A stretch of DNA of 64,000 nucleotides from Paralithodes platypus. Its lineage: Eukaryota; Arthropoda; Malacostraca; Decapoda; Lithodidae. The notes under the pieces were generated by a model, which searched no databases, had not been told where the DNA came from, and worked only from the letters and a program-made list of their open reading frames with translations. The DNA lies in NCBI GenBank assembly GCA_032716605.1, contig CM064495.1, positions 48,319,413 through 48,383,412 on the forward strand, given 5' to 3'. The position numbers and the translations under genes were made by a program. Every line of letters begins with the position of its first letter. Positions within the stretch are counted from its first letter, which is position 1. Below are positions 61,801 to 64,000 of this stretch, piece by piece.

Positions 61801-63550
61801 GTTGGTTGCTGCTCGTTTCTGAGCCCGGTTAACCCTTTCTGTTGCCGTTGGGTGCATTTGAGTGTTGATTGGTGCATTTTGGGAGTTTACTCTTGATTAT
61901 AATGTAGTTGTTTGGTGCATTTGTGTGTTTGTGAGAGTTGGTTGCTGCGTTTTGGGGGTTTGCTCCTGATTATAATGTTTTGTGTGTGCTGTGTGTGTGT
62001 GTGTTGTTTTTGTGTGTTACTTGGGAGTTTACTCTTGGTTATATGATTGTTGCTATTGGGGTCATTTGAGTGTTGTTTGTGAAAGATCATTCACAGATTC
62101 GGTTAGCACATATTTGAAGAAGATTGATAAAGAGTTTTAATGTTGTGCTTGCAATGTATATCATGAGAAATTATTCATACTATATTTTAAAAAGCGGAAG
62201 GGTTCATATGTATTACATAAGGTGTGTGTTTGTTCGCAGACAACTTTACTCTTCCACTGTCATTTCCAGGTATCTACCACCTTATCTTGACAATCTCCAT
62301 GCGTTTCGAACAGGCCATTCCTATAAAAAATAGTTTGGTTTATTTTATGTTGGAGTTCATGTTCCTCTAGACTTCACATAAATGATAAAGAAGTTAAGGG
62401 AATATTTTTATATATTTATTTATTATTTTTAGTTTCCTCCCAAGACTTCCAAGCTTTAACACCTTACGAGCGGCCTATGCGGTTTATTTATATGTACCGC
62501 CCAGCGGGGTGTTTTTAGCCAAAATAGGGCTGTTTACGTGATCATTTTCATGCCTAAATAAGACCCAGAACGTAAAACAAGTACCTATCCCTGAAAGGGC
62601 ATAAACAGAGCTTTCGAATGACACCATAACGATCCTTTTATGATGGCTAGTTTTCTTGCAATAACCGTGCAACGCGAGTGCAAAAAGCATGTAATTCGGT
62701 ACTTTCCCCATATAATTCAGTATGTAGCGAGTGAGAGAGGGAGGAGGGAGCTGAGATTCGTGTCAGTAGGTTCGCCGCGGTGGTCTGGAGCAGTCATACG
62801 CTCGCTAGTCTCCTGCCACCACTTGTCTCTCTCTCTCAGCAACATTACGTGCTGAAATTGCCACTCGACCTATGTCGAGCGCCGCCACATAGTCCAGCTT
62901 TATTTAACTCAACTTATGTGGTGAGCCGCTAATTAAGGGTTAAAGAATACCAACAAGGCCCCTTTCGAGAGATATTGTTAATTTTTCGGTAGAAAAATGT
63001 GCAGCTTCTTGCTCTGTACAGGGGCACAGTGCGTCCATGTATTGAGTATTGTTCACATGTGTGGAGAGGATCCTCTCATACTGCACTTCTAGACAAAGTA
63101 GAAAAGAAAGTCTTCCGCCTCATTAACTCACGTCCACTCACCAATTCTCTGCAGCCTCTCTCTTCGCTGCAATGTTGCATCTCGCTATTCTACCGCTATT
63201 ACAATAATCGGTGTTCGTCAGAGCTCTCGGTGTACATAACACCCACTCTTCATAAAGCACACTGCACCCATCTTGCAGCACAATCCCACCCCTACTCTGT
63301 GCAATTCGCCAACCCAAGAGTGCATTTCTGTTACTGTTATTATAATTATTGTTAATATTATTTTAGTCGTTAATATTATTAATATACTGTAGTTGTTTTT
63401 GCTAATTATAATTTATTGTAGACTGTGGCGTGGACGTTGCGGAACAGCAGCACCTGGACGCATTTTGGTGTGGAAATGGTGTTCAACAGCCTAATGGAGG
63501 AGTCGGTCATCAACACCACCGTCAACAACCTTCTCTTTGAGGGCGTGGAG
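34198..63550 (+). CDS. Gene 2: CD36 / class B scavenger receptor, 5' half
   Basis: Spliced coding region: 34198-34243 (tentative first exon), 52389-52636, 56241-56401, 60380-60524 and 63422-63550. It totals 729 nt, or 243 residues, in unbroken phase, and continues off the right edge. Order seen: a long acidic cytoplasmic tail (about residues 1-66), the N-terminal membrane helix (about 67-87), then SR-B ectodomain motifs (EIWRSTPVPLLLKLYLFNLT, ECGPYVWR, NITFHSNATVTYYQQR, FGVEMVFNSL, NLLFEGVE). Its last visible exon ends exactly where gene 1's first visible exon begins in the family alignment, so it is a paralogue in tandem, about 17 kb (or 35 kb without the tentative exon) downstream. The function is expected to be lipid or ligand uptake at the plasma membrane. 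Confidence 0.9.
34244..34903. other. Intron 1 of gene 2 (if exon 34198 is real)
   Basis: AT-rich, with cctaacctaacaacc repeats at 34463-34495 and a G/C-rich palindrome gcgggggtgtgggggcggc / agcccccac at 34832-34860. The stretch at 34866-34930 recurs at 36420-36480. Confidence 0.45.
34904..35612 (+). mobile_element. Family A: LINE 3' end, longest copy
   Basis: Orientation set by the tail ggggctgttcggccaggcag cttggggaacaac. Contains a 106-codon frame (DLPIYQDWKPKRHIFPLPLN ... FPHPPQFPAMEWLRSP) that is also open at 59305-58901 and 61148-60702. The ending LGLFGQAAWG resembles LINE ORF2 C-termini (cf. 55250-55310). Confidence 0.7.
35613..36929. other. Intron 1 of gene 2, family I-like fragments
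   Basis: 35955-36120 and 36655-36745 carry family I blocks (ctcgtaactcaggaagggca; ccaaatggtagaaataacag). The rest is AT-rich with taggcctat motifs; no gene seen. Confidence 0.5.
36930..38652 (+). mobile_element. 5'-truncated LINE, reverse transcriptase with one nonsense codon
   Basis: One frame from about 36932 to the stop at 38649-38651, broken only by TGA at 38097-38099. Reverse transcriptase motifs in order: SAAGPDGFHAQLLKN, NYRPVVLTS, EGQHGFRQGRSC, DVIYLDFAKAFDKVDH, SGVPQGSVLGPLLF and the catalytic FADD (SSFADDTRL). After the TGA come LEYCSQLW, LFNCIPAPLRNM and DTFKKHLDMWLAKIPDRP. The arrangement fits jockey/CR1-group non-LTR retrotransposons. No endonuclease domain is present, so it arrived truncated. 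It lies on the sense strand within the proposed gene 2 intron 1. Confidence 0.93.
38890..39130 (+). mobile_element. tRNA-derived SINE, head lost
   Basis: Matches the body of the 57471-57780 SINE: agtgggtgtggtag, gacgacgtatacagact, aacaaagccactccaacagc and the end cttcacctgacctgac. Confidence 0.82.
39131..39892. other. Intron of gene 2, (GT)n-like, no gene seen
   Basis: 39590-39790 is GT/ATG-rich microsatellite-like DNA; nothing else recognised. Confidence 0.5.
39893..40165 (+). mobile_element. Family C element, diverged
   Basis: ccttctccctcatgtttagc, gcaattttaagacctttcac, tactggtgatcgatagcgaa and ggtggaggtctaggtggaaa. The hairpin is degraded (ttcggcctccgttcgg). Confidence 0.75.
40279..40696. 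mobile_element. Family D TTAA element, copy 3
   Basis: TTAACCCTTTCGCTGCGGG to gcagccaatgggTTAA, 418 bp. Confidence 0.88.
40697..41850. other. Intron of gene 2, AT-rich, no gene seen
   Basis: Holds T and C homopolymers (40716-40737, 40795-40813) and otherwise unrecognised sequence. Confidence 0.5.
41851..42392. mobile_element. Family E TTAA MITE split by a family C element
   Basis: Left half TTAACCCTTTCTGTACCGGC to gattttgtgcagc; right half ggatatgtggtagtaaaacg to cggtacagaaggggTTAA. Intact E copies read cagcttaggaaggat at the split. Confidence 0.85.
41933..42255 (+). mobile_element. Family C element nested in E
   Basis: Starts ttaagatgggccggttttct, exactly at the TTAA of the E motif gcagcTTAAg, and ends in agtgaaaag, where the second TTAA has decayed. 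Confidence 0.83.
42665..42735. repeat. G homopolymer and (GC)n run
   Basis: ggggggggggggg then gcgcgcgcgcgcgcg, an extreme local composition in AT-rich surroundings. Confidence 0.9.
42780..43030. repeat. Tandem repeat, about 29-30 bp unit
   Basis: Eight imperfect units of aaacttgaattaactgtatt plus cttata. Confidence 0.9.
43652..43735 (+). mobile_element. tRNA-derived SINE head
   Basis: ggtggtgtaatggtttagat (A box) and cccgagttcgaatcccgg (B box). Followed by catatgctttcatt, which also follows the related minus-strand copy near 16320. Confidence 0.65.
43803..44289 (+). mobile_element. Family F TTAA element
   Basis: TTAACCCTTAACTGACGGCG to gctgccaataaggtgTTAA, 487 bp. Contains catgaaaatgatcacgtaaa and ttgcaagagaaccagtggtc. 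Confidence 0.85.
44442..44860. mobile_element. Chimera of half a B element and half an F element
   Basis: 44442-44625 is the left arm of B (TTAAGGGGACCGACC, ctggcgagcgatagcgagcc). From about 44627 the sequence is F (agagagggtggag, gccacataggcc, ccgccagttaagggTTAA). Confidence 0.7.
45028..45365. mobile_element. Family B TTAA element, copy 7
   Basis: TTAAGGGGGGGTCACCG to gggctccCTTAA, 338 bp. The core is shortened: the tcgatagaaaaatgt part and the right ctggcgagcg are missing. Confidence 0.85.
45370..45785 (-). mobile_element. LINE reverse transcriptase C-terminal fragment
   Basis: Minus strand, 97-codon frame: WQLGFYPDKCIKMIIG, KDLGVAINSELNFRRYLAE and FKTLYTHIRLLLE; after a frameshift it continues toward HPHTIMDIDAVENVQRR. 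These are the thumb-region motifs that follow the reverse transcriptase domain in LINEs. Confidence 0.85.
46683..47093. mobile_element. Family G TTAA element nested in the LINE
   Basis: TTAACCCTCTGAGTACCAGC at the left, gggctcagtgggTAAA at the right (inverted, right TTAA decayed). It separates the LINE codons for SDRQY from RSTGDLL, which are otherwise joined in reverse transcriptases of this group. Confidence 0.8.
47545..47999 (-). mobile_element. Family A (LINE 3' end) nested in the LINE
   Basis: Minus-strand oriented: starts at the (GTT)n tail 47552-47569 and runs to atagaccagcccatcaccac, which is repeated twice at the far end. It splits the jockey-like LINE between its linker and its reverse transcriptase region. 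Confidence 0.83.
49118..49550. other. Intron of gene 2, no gene seen
   Basis: Could hold the decayed 5' end of the minus-strand LINE; not recognisable. Confidence 0.4.
49556..49745. repeat. Two-copy tandem repeat of about 105 bp
   Basis: gccttctatatatat, then acagtgctttatattnggtc, ccatataattnatttgcaaa and ggtaatgacatata occur twice (49556 and 49650). Confidence 0.88.
49966..50180. mobile_element. Family E TTAA MITE
   Basis: TTAACTCCTTCTGTACCGGC to ccggtacggaaagggTTAA, 215 bp; termini are long inverted repeats. Confidence 0.88.
50222..50615 (+). mobile_element. Non-autonomous Helitron
   Basis: The 3' end is a GC hairpin followed by CTAG: acccgggaaaagccgggtac ccatgCTAG, then host T. This is the standard Helitron terminus (hairpin, CTRR, insertion before T). 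The 5' end is tentatively tatataatatttacggttgt. Interior: ggagctgaaactttgcatgt and ggtcaggtcatagag; no helicase. Confidence 0.8.
50711..51082 (-). mobile_element. Family C TTAA element, reverse
   Basis: TTAAGGGGATAGTGCTTG, cggccgaaggccgattcctt, ctcgctatcgctcgtcagga and gagaagggggtccag. Confidence 0.82.
51173..51680 (-). mobile_element. Family C TTAA element (reverse) split by a family E MITE
   Basis: TTAAGGGGGGGATGGGCG through ggcttgctatcgctcgccag to gcacgaaaggtcTTAA. After the E insert it resumes TTAAtcttgacaaagaaatg and ggtcgaaaggtctta. Confidence 0.83.
51418..51629. mobile_element. Family E MITE nested in C, TTAA duplicated
   Basis: TTAACCCATTGAGTACCAGG to ctggtactcaaagggTTAA. Other reverse C copies read aaggtcttaatattgac here, so the TTAA is the target and is present on both sides. 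Confidence 0.9.
51791..52011. mobile_element. Family E TTAA MITE
   Basis: TTAACCCCTTCATTACCAGT to atgaagagaaggggTTAA. Confidence 0.85.
52040..52150 (+). mobile_element. SINE fragment
   Basis: aggggacatcttgacgacgt, aacaaagccactccaacagc and ccccttctcccctctcaaca match the middle of the 57471-57780 SINE. Confidence 0.78.
52389..52636 (+). CDS. Gene 2 exon: N-terminal tail and first membrane helix
   Basis: Acceptor cgcccaatcag, donor gtaagt, 248 nt (phase 1 to 0). It encodes an acidic tail (GEGDETERLPGSPPV, then ETEGNHGDQDA), the basic juxtamembrane NYLAKMRGLSCCQ, and the helix IFLLCVSCLLIIFSLAMLFG followed by CYQPLVSSFIMP. An internal ATG at 52475 is in frame. The CC before the helix is a plausible palmitoylation site. 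Confidence 0.88.
52660..52745 (+). mobile_element. tRNA-derived SINE head
   Basis: cgatagcgtaatgcataagt (A-box-like) and cttaggttcgagtccttgg (B box); starts 25 bp after the gene 2 donor at 52637. Confidence 0.55.
52944..53012 (+). mobile_element. tRNA-derived SINE head
   Basis: catggtggcgcagtggtaaa (A box) and cttgggttcaaatcccact (B box) with tRNA-like spacing; acceptor ends do not pair. Confidence 0.6.
53150..53240 (-). mobile_element. Family A 5'-side fragment
   Basis: Reverse complement of 34906-34990: ttcttacctctgaccgggt, tagcctttaggctatcctag and gtagcattcaaggagacta. Confidence 0.72.
53241..53839. other. Intron of gene 2, no gene seen
   Basis: No recognised repeat except (TA)n at 53588-53602. 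Confidence 0.45.
53840..54058. mobile_element. Family E TTAA MITE
   Basis: TTAACCCCTTATATACCGAC to acggtacagaaggggTTAA. Confidence 0.86.
54660..55312 (+). mobile_element. LINE 3' fragment
   Basis: The frame ending near 55171 encodes RTVHLARLRCEHHPALLSYQ and DDTCPGCNTAPYH, the Cys-containing tail typical of jockey-group LINE ORF2. Downstream ccttgagagccttgtgggaa, gttaggccagacagcctagg and aaacgacaaaaac is a degraded version of the family A tail, which suggests A is the 3' end of such LINEs. Confidence 0.75.
55485..55530. repeat. T homopolymer, about 45 bp
   Basis: Uninterrupted run of T in gene 2 intron. Confidence 0.97.
55846..56056 (+). mobile_element. Family A (LINE 3' end), truncated copy
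   Basis: cctcaactttccctttataa, gcggccgtttccgcaccctc-like, gtggcttcggtcacctgggt and gacctggggaacaacaacac; the reading frame is broken. Confidence 0.78.
56241..56401 (+). CDS. Gene 2 exon: start of ectodomain
   Basis: Acceptor cctactag, donor gtgggt, 161 nt, phase 0 to 2. It encodes QMVISNGTEAYEIWRSTPVP, LLLKLYLFNLTNPYEV and ends ILQECGPYVWR. The W..P.....K.Y.FN.TN...V and E.GPY.. patterns are SR-B signatures. Confidence 0.94.
56430..56935. mobile_element. Two family C elements facing each other
   Basis: 56430-56790 forward (TTAAGGGGAAGTATTAG to ctaggaagtaaac) and 56795-56935 reverse (ggctcgctatcgctcgccag to gatggagaaggggatttg). It starts 28 bp after a gene 2 exon. Confidence 0.75.
56968..57158 (+). 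mobile_element. SINE fragment
   Basis: ggggacacctcgaagacgta, aacaaagccactccaacagc and ccttcacctgacctgac. Confidence 0.8.
57313..57827. mobile_element. Family E TTAA MITE split by a full SINE
   Basis: Left TTAACCCATTCAATACCGGT to actaagctgcatgatat; right agctagaatgaaatataaca to ctggtactcaaaggtTTAA. Confidence 0.87.
57470..57780 (+). mobile_element. Full-length tRNA-derived SINE with target duplication
   Basis: The head folds as a tRNA: acceptor strands GCCGTGG and CCACGGC pair over 7 bp, with A box ggtcgagtggtgagcacgc and B box gggatcgaatccc. The body ends ccttcatctgatctga. Target duplication tgatat stands at 57463-57469 and 57777-57782, inside the E element. Confidence 0.87.
57828..58195. 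other. Intron of gene 2, no gene seen
   Basis: Unrecognised AT-rich DNA. Confidence 0.45.
58205..58350. repeat. (TA)n microsatellites
   Basis: Runs of TA broken by ctgtatatatac motifs; a second block lies at 58680-58860. Confidence 0.95.
58680..58862. repeat. (TA)n microsatellite, second block
   Basis: 58788-58855 is nearly pure TA. Confidence 0.95.
59023..59402 (-). mobile_element. Family A (LINE 3' end), copy
   Basis: (GTT)n tail at 59023-59036, then the reverse-complement A sequence to gatagaccagccc. A 26-bp host stretch (gttgaaagaagcattttaga cAAA) lies both at 58919 and at 59411, about 100 bp outside the left end. The A reading frame is open. Confidence 0.82.
59490..59815 (-). mobile_element. 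Family C TTAA element, reverse, full length
   Basis: TTAAGGGGGATGAGCG to accccccccccccccTTAA, 326 bp. The hairpin is degraded (cggtcaaaggtgcttcc). Confidence 0.82.
59880..60000. mobile_element. Family I MITE fragment
   Basis: aacctcctaactcaaaaagg, ttctaccatttgggaagag and ttgctctagttc. Confidence 0.68.
60013..60325 (+). mobile_element. Family C element
   Basis: gatggttggttggcccccct, then the C blocks with aggccttcggccgggaaat, ending gaggtctagggaggaaacta; 55 bp before a gene 2 exon acceptor. Confidence 0.8.
60380..60524 (+). CDS. Gene 2 exon: E..EK.NITF and following motif
   Basis: Acceptor tcccccag, donor gtaagt, 145 nt, phase 2 to 0. It encodes RELHEKQNITFHSNATVTYY, QQRWWIWDQELSGDN and DDPITTINIIPV. 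It matches the SR-B pattern E.r.K.ni.f..n.tV.y...r...F and the i...N.p segment. Confidence 0.93.
60843..61361 (-). mobile_element. Family A (LINE 3' end) with target duplication
   Basis: (GTT)n tail at the left, cgggcaccc-like end at the right, 519 bp. The direct repeat GCATTTGAGTG flanks it at 60832-60842 and 61362-61372. The A reading frame (DLPIYQDWKPKRHIF...) is intact on the minus strand. Confidence 0.88.
61373..61735. repeat. Tandem repeat, about 35 bp unit
   Basis: Units of tgggtgtttgttcttggttg plus tgttattgttgttgt, about 10 copies with shortened variants. Three overlapping Cys/Val/Leu-rich frames are by-products. Confidence 0.95.
61736..62450. other. Intron of gene 2, TG-rich then AT-rich
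   Basis: 61740-62060 continues as degenerate ggtgcatttgagtgttg repeats; 62090-62390 is unrecognised. Confidence 0.5.
62457..62943 (-). mobile_element. Family F TTAA element, reverse
   Basis: TTAACACCTTACGAGCGGCC to cgctaattaagggTTAA, 487 bp; same length as the copy at 43803. Confidence 0.85.
62999..63330 (+). mobile_element. LINE reverse transcriptase C-terminal fragment
   Basis: An open frame of 118 codons: RGTVRPCIEYCSHVWRGSSH, LLDKVEKKVFRLINSRPLTN and SLFYRYYNNRCSSEL, then SHPYSVQFANPRV. Typical of the thumb/tail of jockey-group LINEs. Stops 90 bp short of gene 2's last visible exon. Confidence 0.88.
63422..63550 (+). CDS. Gene 2, last visible exon
   Basis: Acceptor ttattgtag, 129 nt, 43 codons, phase 0 at both ends. 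It encodes TVAWTLRNSSTWTHFGVEMV, then FNSLMEESVINTTVNNLLFE and GVE. The proposed donor is GTCAGG, which is weaker than the other donors in these genes. In the family the next residues are those encoded by gene 1's first visible exon (DPILDW). Confidence 0.88.
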
Positions 63551-63863
63551 GTCAGGCATACAAGATCGGTTCTTTTCGATTTTCCTCTTGTTTCACCATA
63601 GTTAGAGCTGGTGTGGTGCGGTTACCGCAGGTGTAAGTGCTTCAGGGGAATTTGAGTCTGTTGAATTACTCACCTGATAATATAGATTGTGAATAAATGT
63701 TGCTACTTGGGCGATACGGTTTCCGCTGGAGCAGGCACTGAAACTGGCTACATTACTAGTCAGAAGCAGCTGGGGGAAGTTCAGAGAGATGTTGCCTCTA
63801 ATGAAGGGACTCTCACTTCATCTTAAGGTAAGGGTGTATGTTTAGTGTGTTATTAGTGCAATG

Positions 63864-63998
63864 ACCTATGCCTCCGAGACGTGGCCGGTTAAAATGCAAG
63901 ATATTAATATAATGGAACTGAATGAAAAGAGAATGAGATGGATATGTGGGATTAAACTTGGGGATGAGGTGTCGAGTGAGGAACTAAGAAGTTTCTTG
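63864..63998 (+). mobile_element. LINE fragment, runs off the window
   Basis: Open frame TYASETWPVKMQDINIMELN, EKRMRWICGIKLGDEVSSEE and LRSFLG. The pattern Y.SETW..K......E....RMRW.CG....D..S.EELR is a LINE ORF2 C-terminal hallmark. Confidence 0.85.
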
Positions 63999-64000
63999 GG

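Noticed and set aside
61348..61896. Three overlapping Cys/Val/Leu-rich frames resembling membrane proteins
   Set aside because: All come from a 35-bp tandem repeat read in different frames.

Overview
The window looks like repeat-packed animal genomic DNA, most likely from a decapod crustacean. This is an inference from spliced genes with GT-AG introns, very long microsatellites, many LINE remnants, TTAGG-like motifs and tRNA-derived SINEs. The species cannot be named from the sequence. There are no bacterial operons and no CRISPR array.

Two genes are supported, both on the + strand and both of the CD36 / class B scavenger receptor (SR-B) family. Gene 1 (2285-17106) is the 3' half of a receptor: seven coding exons, all phase-consistent, with the six ectodomain cysteines typical of CD36, a C-terminal membrane helix and a terminal Cys cluster. 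Its 5' exons lie off the left edge. Gene 2 (34198?-63550) is the 5' half of a second receptor: an N-terminal membrane-helix exon (52389-52636) and three ectodomain exons. A newly proposed short first coding exon at 34198-34243 would sit across an 18-kb intron and matches in phase. Gene 2 runs off the right edge. Gene 2 stops at exactly the intron position where gene 1's visible part begins, so this is a tandem paralogue pair (or, less likely, a scrambled single locus).

Gene 1 has unusual exon debris. Three truncated copies of exon 5, each with its own 3' splice acceptor, sit just upstream of the intact exon after a CT tract of about 230 bp. The acceptor of exon 6 lies in the last unit of a tandem array. 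A frameshifted copy of the last exon is embedded in a 27-bp minisatellite downstream.

The rest is repeats. 21466-26172 is a satellite of about 110 copies of a 43-bp unit. At least seven short element families (B to G here) end in TTAA and lie scattered through introns and the intergenic region. They share TTAA at their joins and nest inside one another in both directions, and families B and C share a hairpin core. Other elements are TA-flanked MITEs (H, I), a MITE with TA/TAA flanks (J), a Helitron end, a foldback element with 9-bp target duplications and a TTAGG-like centre, a large palindrome at 4937-5433, tRNA-derived SINEs, and several LINEs. One minus-strand jockey-like LINE (45934-49117) is interrupted by two other elements.

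Coordinates of repeat copies are read by eye: boundaries at TTAA are exact to a few bases, others to about 10-30 bases.
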